From positions 1-37,469 of the forward strand of contig JAOACZ010000109.1 in assembly GCA_026417575.1 (NCBI GenBank): 37,469 nt of DNA. The letters run 5' to 3'. This document shows positions 23,975 through 32,987 of the stretch, in pieces. This DNA is from a bacterium (lineage in GTDB: Bacteria > Auribacterota > UBA3054 > JAPLST01). Numbering within the stretch: position 1 is the stretch's first letter; each line of letters starts with the position of its first letter. Under the pieces are notes generated by a model. That model searched no databases. It was not told the origin of the DNA and saw only the letters and a program-made list of their open reading frames with translations. The position numbers and the translations under genes were made by a program.

Positions 23975-26242
23975 ATGAGTAATAAACTCCGCGTTTTGAT
24001 GGCAGGCCTCGGGGCAACAGTGACAGCACTCGCAGGCGTGGTCACTCTTTATGATGGTGCCCGCATTCATCCCCCGGAGCCTGCGCTGCCCGAGGGGTTT
24101 CTTTACTGGGGTACGTCTGATACTACCATAGACCCGGCTTCGCCCACTGATGATTTTGGAGGCGCGGATAGGTTGCGGCTTGGCCCCGGAAGCGCGCGCG
24201 TACTTGTTCGTTTTGATCAACTGCTGCCGGTGCTGGGCGGGCCGTATGTGTCGGTGCGCACGGCGCGTCTTACGTTGCATCTAGCAGCGGAGGCAGCACT
24301 ACCGAGTGCGGAGGATCTTGCCCAAGTGCGCGTGTACCGTTTGCTGCGGTCGTGGAACGAAGGTGGGAGTGAGGGGAAACCGAATTATCTTGCCGCTACG
24401 TACCTTGCACGCTACCACGGTTTGCCTGGCGGTGCGACCGTGTGGGGAGGTGCTGGTGCGTCTGCACCAGAGGACGCCATGCCGTGCCACACGGCGCGTC
24501 TGACATTTGATCGCGGTCGTCGAGCAGTAAACGTTGAAGGGCTAGCGGAGGATGTCACCATGTTTTTAGGACGGCACTATCGCAATCATGGGTGGTTGCT
24601 GGTCCAATCTGCCGGTGCTACCGGGTTTGTGTTTCAGAGTCGCGAAGCGGTAGACCCTGGCGTGCGGCCGCGGTTGACGATCGAGTACGTTCCTGTCCAG
24701 CCGCGCTATCCAGTCCATGATCTAGGCATCGCCTTCATCTCGCGCTATCCGGAATACTTAGCCTGGAAGGATGTGAACAGCTATGAGCAGAAAAAGTTTC
24801 GCGGAGTGCCGGTAGGAATTTTGAAGCGGCCGGAGTTTGCAGATGTACAGAAACAGCCGAGGCCAGGTGAGATGCTGGAATACGTTGGGGTAGTGAAGAA
24901 TCACGGCTCAGTGCCGCTGGCAGGTTTCGTCTGGCAGTGGCGTGTGAATGACGTGCTGAAGTGCACGGGCGTGTACACGCTGGTTGTGCCGCCACAGCAT
25001 CAAGCTTACGTATGGTACAGCCATCCTTCTCCTACAGATTTTACTGAGCATCGCGATGAGTGGTTGACCTTAGCGGTGGAACCGCTGCAGCCGGTAGCTG
25101 AAAATAAACACAACAACGAGCTTACAATTTACACAAAGGCGCGCTGCATTGGCGTGCATTGTGACGACACTTCACGGGCCTTTTATCAATCAAACTACAA
25201 CGCATTTGGCACGTATAGTTTTGAAGACTGGATTCAATTCCAGCTTCTCTACTGGAACCAAATTTACTTTGCGAAGTCACGTGTGCGTGATCTTTTTCCG
25301 GATGGAGCGCGTGTGCGCGCGCGGCTGCAGCGGGTAGAATTTTATCGTGATGGAGAACTGAGTGGACCGGTACATGTCGCGTATGATTGGCGTAACCCGA
25401 TCTATGATGGACTATGGGGATGGGACTTCGGGACGCACGCCACGCGGCTGATGATGACAGAGCCTGACTGGTTCTTCCGCCGCACGCTGCGCATGTGTGA
25501 GCCGTCGTTGATCCATGAATTGTCGCATCAGTGCTTTGGCTTGGTAGATTTATATTGGATGACGATGGAGCCGGCACGTGACGCGCGTACAGGTGCGGGT
25601 GGCAAGATTGTCTTACGCGATCCACAGGATCCGACGCGCTTTCTTACCGGCGTAGGGTACGTGCCCAAATTTGGGGGCCTCATGGGTGGCGGCGATACGC
25701 GCTACACACCAGCGCACGAGGGGACGACCCTTTATGCGGACCACGACGTGTATGGGCTCAACCAGAACGCACCGTACCGGGGTGGCTTTTTTGGAGATTA
25801 CTTGTACGATGTGCAGACAAGCATCACGGTACGGGTTATCACCGCAGATGGCGCCCCTGCGGTAGGTGCGCGTGTCACAGCGTGGCAAAGTACGTACGAT
25901 GCAGGCATTGCGCCGATAGATGACAGCAAAGTGGTATTGAGCAACCTTTCCACTGATGCGCGGGGCGAGATTGTTCTGCCAGCGCAGGCCACCCTTGAAG
26001 AAGGGCCTGTGATGACGCTTACGGGGCACACGCTGCGTGCGAACCCGTTTGGTCGCATTCATGTATGCGGCTTCAATGGCAATGTACTTTTGCATGCGCT
26101 CTATCAAGGGGAGCACTATTTTCATATGATCATGGTGTGGGAGCAGAACGTGCGCTTTGCGCGCGGGGTGCGTGACCATGACACGCGGGTGTGGGTACTC
26201 GATGAACGCTCTCGTCGCGGAAGTTTTGAGTATTATTACTAA
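23975..26242 (+). CDS. large exported protein: DNRLRE-like domain, HExxH motif, Ig-like end
   Basis: 755 residues with an N-terminal signal-like helix (LRVLMAGLGATVTALAGVV). Residues about 40-230 look like a DNRLRE/CBM96-type beta domain: RVLVRFDQLLP, VRTARLTLHL, VYRLLRSWNEGG, WLLVQSAG, RPRLTIEYVP. The next part (about 285-380) has a CARDB-like pattern (EYVGVVKNHGSVPLAGFVWQW). The centre holds HELSHQCFGLVD with His514, Glu515, His518 and a possible third ligand Asp525, the HExxH signature of zinc metallopeptidases. A carboxypeptidase-regulatory-like domain (VRVITADGAPAVGARVTAW) is near 615-690. The C-terminus is Arg/Tyr-rich, without PEP-CTERM. The HExxH makes peptidase activity likely but unproven. 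I know no named family with this order. The ribosome site before ATG 23975 is weak. Confidence 0.75.
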   Translation: MSNKLRVLMAGLGATVTALAGVVTLYDGARIHPPEPALPEGFLYWGTSDTTIDPASPTDDFGGADRLRLGPGSARVLVRFDQLLPVLGGPYVSVRTARLTLHLAAEAALPSAEDLAQVRVYRLLRSWNEGGSEGKPNYLAATYLARYHGLPGGATVWGGAGASAPEDAMPCHTARLTFDRGRRAVNVEGLAEDVTMFLGRHYRNHGWLLVQSAGATGFVFQSREAVDPGVRPRLTIEYVPVQPRYPVHDLGIAFISRYPEYLAWKDVNSYEQKKFRGVPVGILKRPEFADVQKQPRPGEMLEYVGVVKNHGSVPLAGFVWQWRVNDVLKCTGVYTLVVPPQHQAYVWYSHPSPTDFTEHRDEWLTLAVEPLQPVAENKHNNELTIYTKARCIGVHCDDTSRAFYQSNYNAFGTYSFEDWIQFQLLYWNQIYFAKSRVRDLFPDGARVRARLQRVEFYRDGELSGPVHVAYDWRNPIYDGLWGWDFGTHATRLMMTEPDWFFRRTLRMCEPSLIHELSHQCFGLVDLYWMTMEPARDARTGAGGKIVLRDPQDPTRFLTGVGYVPKFGGLMGGGDTRYTPAHEGTTLYADHDVYGLNQNAPYRGGFFGDYLYDVQTSITVRVITADGAPAVGARVTAWQSTYDAGIAPIDDSKVVLSNLSTDARGEIVLPAQATLEEGPVMTLTGHTLRANPFGRIHVCGFNGNVLLHALYQGEHYFHMIMVWEQNVRFARGVRDHDTRVWVLDERSRRGSFEYYY

Positions 26243-26465
26243 ACTATTGACCGTGCGCAGCGCGGTTGGAGACGCAGGTACAGAGCCACCCAGTGGTGCG
26301 CGTGAGGCGCGTTGGCGGGCTCCCCGCAAGGCACCCGTGCGCATGCGCTGCGATTGGGCTATCACACAACAAATTGTGCTGCCTGCATGCGGCAAAGGAA
26401 GATGGGGTGATCATCGCCGGGAAAGATTGCTGTGTGTGCTACACAACCTGCATGAATGAGGCGGT

Positions 26466-27602
26466 ATGTTTCGGCAAATGACTTCGCGGGAGAGGATGAT
26501 CATTACGTTGGCGCACGGCATACCTGATCGTGTGCCGTGCTCGCCGGACATTTCGAACATGATTCCGTGTCGATTGACGGGCAAGCCGTTCTGGGAGGTA
26601 CTGTACTACGGGCGGCCGCCGATTTGGAAGGCGTACGTGGATGCTGCGCGATACTTCGGGATAGACGCGTTTTTCTTTCACGCATCGCCGGGTGTGAATC
26701 CGCGTGCGACATACACGGTGGAGCGTAACGTAGTGGCGCAGCGTCCTGATCGGATCGTGGTTGACACATGTTACCATACACCGGCGGGGGATGCGCACGA
26801 AGAGTGGACGTACATGATTGGCGATTCTGAGACGTGCACGCGCAAAGCGTTTGACTCGATCAAGGAGGCTATGCCGCTCTTGCGCCACATCTTGAGCGAC
26901 GCGATCGAGGGTGACTTTGCACCGACTGAGGAGATGAAGCGCTACATAGCGGGTGAATTTGCCATTGGTGGCTACTGTAACACGCCAATGCTACCGTATC
27001 ATTGGCTGCGCGGGCAGTTGGAGGCAGCTGTGCTGGAATACTACGATGACCCTGAGGTGATGCATGAATATCGAGAGTTGTTTCATCGCTATAATGTGCG
27101 CAAAGCAGAACTTTTTCTCGATTACGGTGTGGACTTCTTGCTGATTGAGTCGTCAGGAAGCCTGACAATGCAGTCGTTGGAGATCATACGCGACATGCAG
27201 CTTCCCACGTTGCAGACGATTACGCAGATGTGTCGCCAGGCCGGGGTACCGTCGATGTTCCACTGTTGCGGGCGTTCGCGTGCGCTTCTGCCTATACTGG
27301 CCGCTGAGACAGAGCTAGACGGGATCCAACCTTTGGAAGGGCCGCCGACGGGCGACGTGGACATGGCCGAAGCGAAACGCATGTATGGGGATCGCTTGGT
27401 TTTGATGGGCAACCTAAACACGACGGAGCTGATGTTACGAAGTTCAGCAGAGCACGTGTATCACGCTGCGTGTACGTTAATTGAGCAATGTAAGGCGGGG
27501 GGTGGATTTATTCTCTCGACGGGTGACCAATGCGGGCGCGATACACCGGAAGAGAACATTCGTGCAATGTGCCGCGCGGTAGAAGACTGCGGGAAATATT
27601 GA
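26466..27602 (+). CDS. uroporphyrinogen decarboxylase-family (MtaA-like) methyltransferase
   Basis: A 378-residue TIM-barrel protein of the UroD family. It opens TSRERMIITLAHGIPDRVPC, as in UroD-like methyltransferases (M-T-x-R-E-R ... R-x-P), rather than true HemE. The zinc/thiol-binding set typical of MtaA/CmuA relatives is visible: His266-Cys267 in MFHCCGRS and Cys356 in GDQCGRDTPEENI. LLIESSGSLTMQS and LMGNLNTTELM are further barrel segments. Such proteins often transfer methyl groups between corrinoid proteins and thiols, or demethylate aromatic and amine compounds. No corrinoid protein or MtaB-like partner is adjacent, so the substrate is unknown. GAGG at about 26458 supports the start. 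The gene faces the minus-strand block and ends 112 bp before pgpA. Confidence 0.82.
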   Translation: MFRQMTSRERMIITLAHGIPDRVPCSPDISNMIPCRLTGKPFWEVLYYGRPPIWKAYVDAARYFGIDAFFFHASPGVNPRATYTVERNVVAQRPDRIVVDTCYHTPAGDAHEEWTYMIGDSETCTRKAFDSIKEAMPLLRHILSDAIEGDFAPTEEMKRYIAGEFAIGGYCNTPMLPYHWLRGQLEAAVLEYYDDPEVMHEYRELFHRYNVRKAELFLDYGVDFLLIESSGSLTMQSLEIIRDMQLPTLQTITQMCRQAGVPSMFHCCGRSRALLPILAAETELDGIQPLEGPPTGDVDMAEAKRMYGDRLVLMGNLNTTELMLRSSAEHVYHAACTLIEQCKAGGGFILSTGDQCGRDTPEENIRAMCRAVEDCGKY

Positions 27603-27714
27603 GTGCGGTTGGCAGCGGAGCAAAGCACGGCGGCGGAACCAATCCTGCAACAAACACGCCGTGTCGAAGCACCTGGCGGTAACTTTTACGATGTTGGGAG
27701 GCTGCCAAGCGGGC

Positions 27715-28215
27715 TTAGAATAGTTTATGCACAAACCACCACGCGATGCGGAGCACACAGGCCGCGGCCAGGGCAGCACCAAGGTCATCAATCATAATCC
27801 CCCAGCCACGTGGCAGACGTTGCAGTCGGGCGATGGGAAAAGGTTTGAGGATATCGAAGAAACGAAAAGTCGCCAAGCCCAGGAGCGCGGTGGGGAGTGA
27901 CCATGAGTGACCGAGAAAGACAAACAATGCTCCCACGCATTCGTCAATGATGACCACACGAGGGTCATGAGTACCGAGAAGGCGTTCGGTGTGCGTGCTG
28001 GCCACACCTCCGATAAGCAGAAGTAACACTGCGAGTGCAAAGTGCCAGACAAACGACCAAGGTAGCCACGTGGTAAGGGCCCAGATGCCGCAGCCTACAA
28101 CCGAACCGATCGTGCCGGGCATCAGCGGCAGGCAGCCAAGGCCGGCCAATGTCGCGACCCACCAGGCCCAATCGCGCTGGGATGTACGATTGTTGAGTGC
28201 TGCGGGGTCAGACAT
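27715..28215 (-). CDS. pgpA: phosphatidylglycerophosphatase A
   Basis: PgpA removes the phosphate of phosphatidylglycerol phosphate to give phosphatidylglycerol, in the inner membrane. The 166-residue protein has the PgpA motif set: LMPGTIGSVVG, VVIIDECVGALF, FRFFDILKPFPI and GWGIMIDDLGAALAA. Four hydrophobic spans and length fit. Its start overlaps the pgsA stop by 8 bp, so the enzyme that makes PGP and the one that dephosphorylates it are translationally coupled. The N-terminus has about 15 polar residues before the first span. Confidence 0.93.
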   Translation of the reverse strand: MSDPAALNNRTSQRDWAWWVATLAGLGCLPLMPGTIGSVVGCGIWALTTWLPWSFVWHFALAVLLLLIGGVASTHTERLLGTHDPRVVIIDECVGALFVFLGHSWSLPTALLGLATFRFFDILKPFPIARLQRLPRGWGIMIDDLGAALAAACVLRIAWWFVHKLF

Positions 28216-28798
28216 TGGTCATAACGATGTTGCGGTGGCGCCAGAAGTACAAAGCACCTGATATCAGTGTTAATGCCGTGGCAAGATAGAATACGCCCAT
28301 AAGCGCTGGTGGCAATGCGTAATCAACCCACTGGTACAGGGTCTTAGGCAGGAAGTTGCGGAGATCGTTGAACGCGTGGAACGCGAGCAGGGAAGTGATG
28401 GCGATCATTTGCCAGGCAGTCTTATGTTTCCCAATACCTTCGGCGCTGAGCACGATGTTGGCCTGGAGTGCAATTAAGCGCAGCCCGGTGACCAGGAATT
28501 CACGTGCGACGATGATGACCACCATCCAAGCTTTCACGTACTGGGGGTCGCGCACCGCCAGACAGATTAGCGCAGAGACGACGAGCACTTTGTCGGCAAG
28601 CGGGTCCATCAGGCGGCCGAAGTTGGAGGTGCAATGGTAGCGACGGGCGAGGTAACCGTCTAGCCAATCTGAGGCGACACCAAAGAGGAAGAGCATCAGC
28701 GCGATGAGCCGCCCATACGGCCAGTCGCCCATGAGGGCGGGAATAAAGACGAGCGGGATGAGGACGCGTGCCACGGTGATGCGATTGGGCAGCTTCAT
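28208..28798 (-). CDS. pgsA: CDP-diacylglycerol-glycerol-3-phosphate 3-phosphatidyltransferase
   Basis: PgsA makes phosphatidylglycerol phosphate from CDP-diacylglycerol and glycerol-3-phosphate. The 196-residue membrane protein carries the complete CDP-alcohol phosphotransferase signature D-x2-D-G-x2-A-R-x8-G-x3-D-x3-D: Asp44, Asp47, Gly48, Ala51, Arg52, Gly61, Asp65, Asp69. The start MKLPNRITVARVLIP is typical of PgsA. It overlaps rimO by 4 bp upstream and pgpA by 8 bp downstream. Confidence 0.95.
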   Translation of the reverse strand: MKLPNRITVARVLIPLVFIPALMGDWPYGRLIALMLFLFGVASDWLDGYLARRYHCTSNFGRLMDPLADKVLVVSALICLAVRDPQYVKAWMVVIIVAREFLVTGLRLIALQANIVLSAEGIGKHKTAWQMIAITSLLAFHAFNDLRNFLPKTLYQWVDYALPPALMGVFYLATALTLISGALYFWRHRNIVMTNV

Positions 28799-30093
28799 GC
28801 AGGCTGGGGGAGGGTGCAGACGCCGTACAGATCGTAGGGAGCGGCATCAGTAATACGGACTGGGACGATAGCGCCGGGGACGCAGGCAGGGTGCGCAGAG
28901 AGATGGACCGTGGCGTCTACGTCGGGCGCATCAATGCGGCGGCGACCGCGAGCTGTGCCGTCAGGTAAGCGAGAGTCAATGACGACGTCGAGAGTAGTGC
29001 CGATGAGAGCCTGGTTATGCGCCAAGGCAATAGCTTGCTGCGCACGAAGCAGGCGTGCGCGCCGACGCAGCGCGGTGCTGCGAGAGACCTGGTCGGGGAA
29101 TTGTGCGGCAGGAGTACCCTCTTCGCGCGAGTAGGCGAAAACGCCGAGATGGTGAAAACGTTGCTCGTTTACAAACGTTAACAATTCGCGAAAGGCGGAG
29201 GGCGATTCACCGGGGAAGCCGGTGATAAAGGTGGTACGGATGGCAACATGGGGGGCGCGATTGCGCACACGTTCAAGAAGCGCGCGCGTCCAGGCCGCAG
29301 CGGGCCGGCGCATACGGCGCAAAACGCTGTCGTGGATGTGTTGTAGTGGGATATCCAGATACGGGCACAGAGCTGGCAAGCTTGTAAATTGTGCAAGCAG
29401 ACTGTCAGACACGGAGACGGGGTGCAGGTACTGCAAGCGAACCCACCGTAAGCCAGGCAGAACACAGAGGCGTTCCAGGAGAGCAGGCAGAGATGTGCGT
29501 GGCCGGGTGTCGCGGCCATAGGCGCCGGTGTCTTGGGCAATGACGTTTAACTCGATGACACCGTCATCAACGAGACGGCGCGCTTCGTCCATGACTTGGG
29601 TAAGGGGGACAGAGCGAAACGGCCCACGAATGTGCGGTATGGTGCAAAATGAGCAGGCATGGCTGCAGCCATCCGCGATGCGCAGGTAAGCGTAGTGGCG
29701 GGGTGTCGTGCGCACACGGGTGGGAGCAGCGGAGGCGGCGTCGGTTGGGAACCAGGTGTGGAGCACGTCAGCGATCCGAGCCTCATCGGCGATGTGCAGC
29801 CACACATCCACGGCGCCATTGAAATGTCGGGCACCATGGGGGAAACGATTGACCAAACAGCCGCAAACGACGAGCTTTTGCGCCGGACGCTTCGCACGGG
29901 CGAGGCGTGCGATGACGCGCTCAGCTTCGCGCACTGCAGGATGAATGAAGGCACAAGTATTGACGAGCAAAACATCTGCCCAGCGCGGCTGAGGCGATAA
30001 CCGCCAGCCGCAGCGCGCGAGAGCGCCGAGCATCAGCTCCGTGTCGACGCGATTTTTCGCGCAACCGAGGCTAACCACGTAGAGCGTGGGCAT
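28795..30093 (-). CDS. rimO: ribosomal protein S12 methylthiotransferase RimO
   Basis: RimO is a radical-SAM enzyme that methylthiolates an aspartate of ribosomal protein S12. The 432-residue protein has the N-terminal MTTase domain (VSLGCAKNRVDTE with Cys11; Cys47; a third ligand among Cys77 and Cys79), the radical-SAM cluster motif DGCSHACSFC (Cys143, Cys147, Cys150) followed by IPHIRGPFRS, the long LQYLHP region, and a C-terminal TRAM domain (about 370-430, DVVIDSRLPDGTARGR). The GCAKN and CTIPHIRG variants favour RimO over MiaB. It overlaps rodZ by 1 bp and pgsA by 4 bp. Confidence 0.95.
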   Translation of the reverse strand: MPTLYVVSLGCAKNRVDTELMLGALARCGWRLSPQPRWADVLLVNTCAFIHPAVREAERVIARLARAKRPAQKLVVCGCLVNRFPHGARHFNGAVDVWLHIADEARIADVLHTWFPTDAASAAPTRVRTTPRHYAYLRIADGCSHACSFCTIPHIRGPFRSVPLTQVMDEARRLVDDGVIELNVIAQDTGAYGRDTRPRTSLPALLERLCVLPGLRWVRLQYLHPVSVSDSLLAQFTSLPALCPYLDIPLQHIHDSVLRRMRRPAAAWTRALLERVRNRAPHVAIRTTFITGFPGESPSAFRELLTFVNEQRFHHLGVFAYSREEGTPAAQFPDQVSRSTALRRRARLLRAQQAIALAHNQALIGTTLDVVIDSRLPDGTARGRRRIDAPDVDATVHLSAHPACVPGAIVPVRITDAAPYDLYGVCTLPQPA

Positions 30094-30629
30094 TATTCGA
30101 GTGACGGCAGCGGTTCAGTTGTATCAAACATGGGCTGGTAGTCGCGCAGCGCGGCAGCAATCTGGGGGTCATCGGTAGGGTAGCTGATCGAACCAGTTCG
30201 TCGTTCAAGGGAACTTCCGAGGTACAGAATCAGCGAAATAGCTGCAAGGAGCACGGCGCCAACCAAGAGGCGATGCCGCACGAGCTGGGTAATAAGCACG
30301 GAAACATGATATGCAGGCGATGTTTGTGTTTTTGGTGGCAACTCAACGTGCAATGGCACCATGCGGCTGAACTCTTCCGCTAGTTGGCGTCCGTCGAGGC
30401 CGAGGTAGGTACCGTAGATACGGATAAAATTTTTTGCGTAGATGGGTGCGGGCATCTGATCGAATCGATTGGCTTCCATTGCTTGTAAGTAACTGACGCT
30501 CAATTTGGTTGCGGCGGCAGCATCCTCGTAGGAAATGCCGCGCTGACGCCGTGCTGCTGCCAGGCGTTCGCCAATGGAGGGGGTCTGAGACGAGGATGAG
30601 AGCGAGGAGGTACTACGTGTTGCGTGCAT
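30093..30629 (-). CDS. rodZ: RodZ-like helix-turn-helix membrane protein, short form
   Basis: RodZ links the MreB cytoskeleton to the cell-wall elongation machinery. The 178-residue protein has a Ser-rich start, a Cro/C1-type HTH with RodZ features at about 18-90 (IGERLAAARRQRGISYEDAA, then LSVSYLQAMEANRF and YAKNFIRIYGTYLGLD), a linker, and one membrane helix at 120-138. Only about 40 residues remain after the helix, so the beta-domain found at the C-terminus of E. coli RodZ (DUF4115) is absent. The ftsK-rodZ-rimO-pgsA order is seen in many bacteria and supports the call. Confidence 0.85.
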   Translation of the reverse strand: MHATRSTSSLSSSSQTPSIGERLAAARRQRGISYEDAAAATKLSVSYLQAMEANRFDQMPAPIYAKNFIRIYGTYLGLDGRQLAEEFSRMVPLHVELPPKTQTSPAYHVSVLITQLVRHRLLVGAVLLAAISLILYLGSSLERRTGSISYPTDDPQIAAALRDYQPMFDTTEPLPSLE

Positions 30630-30641
30630 AAGCTTGTGGAA

Positions 30642-32981
30642 TTATGCTGAAGGGGGCGGCCATTGGTCCACGAGGATCTCTCGCGGCTTAGCGCCGCGTT
30701 TGGGGCCAATGATGCCATGGGCTTCCATAAGGTCTACGAGGCGTGCTGCGCGGGCGTAGCCGATTTGTAGGCGACGTTGCAGGTACGAGGCGCTTGCCTG
30801 GCCCGACTCAATCGTGGCACGCACAGCCTCGTCGAATTTTTCGTCCATTTCCAGCTCGCCATTGAGCATATTGTCTTTACTCTCGTTCAAATCAACATAC
30901 TGGGGGGGCCGTTGGTCGCGAATCATGTCAGTCACCCGTTTCACTTCGTCTTCGGAGACAAATGCGCCCTGAATGCGCAAGGTGCGGCTGACAGACGGTG
31001 CTTTGTAGAGCATATCACCCTTCCCGAGCAATTTCTCGCTTCCCGGCTCGTCAATGATGACACGTGAGTCGATGTTCGAAGTGGTGCGGAAGGCCACCCG
31101 CGCGGGAATGTTCGCCTTGATCAGACCGGTGATGACATTGGTGGAGGGGCGTTGTGTGGCTAGGACGAGATGAATGCCCGCGGCGCGGGCCAGTTGTGCC
31201 AAGCGAATGATTTTACGCTCAATTTCTTCGGCGGCGACGAGCATCAGATCTGCCAATTCATCAATTACAACCACAACATAGGGCAGATAGGAGGGCAGAT
31301 CGTGCTCTGTGGAGCCCACGCTGATTTTCAAGGGGCGCCGGTCTTCCAGACGTTTCTTGTTGAACATCCCGATGTTGCGCACGCCCAGGCGACCGAAATA
31401 CTTATAGCGTTTGTCCATCTCGCTGATCAGCCAGTCTAACACTTCGGGGACCTTAGCCGGGTCATTAAGCACGGGTGTCAGTAAGTGGGGCAACTGGTGA
31501 TACGGGACCAGTTCTACGTGCTTTGGGTCGACAAGGACTAGCCTTAGTTCATGGGGCTCGAAGCGAAAGAGCAGGCTCAACAGGATTGTGTTGATGCAGA
31601 CTGACTTCCCCGAGCCAGTCGCGCCGGCGACGAGGAGATGAGGCATGTCAGCGAGATCGTCCACAAAGGTGTCGCCACTCAATGTTTGCCCCAGTGCCAA
31701 TGGGAGGGTCATTTTTTTCACCGCGGCGGCGTACTCGGGCGAAAGCATCAGCTCTGAAAAGCGCACAATTCGGCGAACTTCGTTGGGCAATTCAATTCCG
31801 ACAGCGTCACGTCCGGGGATGGGGGCAACGATCCGAATGCTTTTCGCCTTCATGGCCAGCGCGATGTCGTTTTCGAGGCTGGTAATTTTGCTTACTTTGA
31901 CACCCGGGGCGGGCTGGACTTCGTAACAGGTAATTACCGGGCCGACAATAGCATGAACGACATCGGCGTCAATATCGAACTGGCGGAAGGTCTCTTTCAG
32001 CTTGCGAGTGGCTTCTTGGACGGATTCCTGAAGTGCAGCGGTATCGACGGCGGCAGGTTCGTCAAGCAAAGAGATGGGAGGCTTTTGGTACGGTGGGAGG
32101 ACATCGCCGGTGTTCGGCTCCGGGGGTGGAGGAGGTGGCGGAGGAGAGGGTGCAGCGACGGGCTCAACATCCGGCTGAGGAGCTGGTTTGGGGCGTGACG
32201 GACGTGGCCGCGCACCGCGTGAGAGTTTGTCACCTGGAATGGTAATCAAGGTTTCATAGCGTTCATGTGCGGCTCGCCGTGTGCGATACCAAGTCATCAG
32301 GCGCCAGAAATTCTTTCCGCACCACTGAAGCAGCACGCGACAGACGTGACCAATCCAGGCAAGGATCAGCACGACCGCGCGCAGGAATGCCAGGGCGATG
32401 CGGGTAATCTTCTGCAGCATACCAATCACGCTGCGCAAGGACGTGTCGAAGAGGAAGAGAAGTTCAATAACACCCATGCCCGCGAGAAGCACACCTGCGC
32501 CGATATGACCACAATAGATTTTCAAAAAACCATTGCACAGCACTTCACCGAGTACGCCACCTGCGGCTGTATTGAGCGAGGCAACGGGGCCTGGGTGTAC
32601 TAGAGCACAAGCGCATGCCGCTGTTACTAAGAGAGCAATCAATGCGAGCGCCCGCAGCAGCAACGCGCGCAAGGAGGGAAAAGCAAAGCGCAGCATCATC
32701 ATGAAAGCCAGCCCAGCCAGCAGCACGGGAAAAACATACGCCGCGACGCCGAACCACTTCAGCAACCAGTAGGCGAGATAGAGACCGACTGAGCCAGTCC
32801 AGTTGGTGCAGGGGAGGCGCGGGGACTGGTCGGGTGACTGGCGGTAGTCGTAGGAAATAAGCGCCAGGATGAGTAGGATCGCGACGCAGGCGATAGCGAT
32901 ACCTACAAGTTCACGCCAGCGTGAAGGCCTGGTGAGCTCTACCGCACGGACACCATTGCGAGCTGGTACAGGCATGCGCAA
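30642..32981 (-). CDS. ftsK: DNA translocase FtsK
   Basis: FtsK pumps chromosomal DNA through the closing septum and helps resolve dimers. The 779-residue protein has four to five membrane spans (about 22-190), a Pro-rich linker (260-300 with a run of prolines), the alpha and beta motor domains with Walker A GATGSGKS at 453-460, Walker B VVVVIDELADL, LVDPKHVELVPY and LATQRPSTNVITGLIKANI, and a C-terminal gamma winged helix (SASYLQRRLQIGYARAARL). The linker is short, as in SpoIIIE-like proteins. Start 32981 has a second Met two codons later as an alternative. Confidence 0.95.
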   Translation of the reverse strand: MRMPVPARNGVRAVELTRPSRWRELVGIAIACVAILLILALISYDYRQSPDQSPRLPCTNWTGSVGLYLAYWLLKWFGVAAYVFPVLLAGLAFMMMLRFAFPSLRALLLRALALIALLVTAACACALVHPGPVASLNTAAGGVLGEVLCNGFLKIYCGHIGAGVLLAGMGVIELLFLFDTSLRSVIGMLQKITRIALAFLRAVVLILAWIGHVCRVLLQWCGKNFWRLMTWYRTRRAAHERYETLITIPGDKLSRGARPRPSRPKPAPQPDVEPVAAPSPPPPPPPPEPNTGDVLPPYQKPPISLLDEPAAVDTAALQESVQEATRKLKETFRQFDIDADVVHAIVGPVITCYEVQPAPGVKVSKITSLENDIALAMKAKSIRIVAPIPGRDAVGIELPNEVRRIVRFSELMLSPEYAAAVKKMTLPLALGQTLSGDTFVDDLADMPHLLVAGATGSGKSVCINTILLSLLFRFEPHELRLVLVDPKHVELVPYHQLPHLLTPVLNDPAKVPEVLDWLISEMDKRYKYFGRLGVRNIGMFNKKRLEDRRPLKISVGSTEHDLPSYLPYVVVVIDELADLMLVAAEEIERKIIRLAQLARAAGIHLVLATQRPSTNVITGLIKANIPARVAFRTTSNIDSRVIIDEPGSEKLLGKGDMLYKAPSVSRTLRIQGAFVSEDEVKRVTDMIRDQRPPQYVDLNESKDNMLNGELEMDEKFDEAVRATIESGQASASYLQRRLQIGYARAARLVDLMEAHGIIGPKRGAKPREILVDQWPPPSA

Positions 32982-32987
32982 GAAGTT

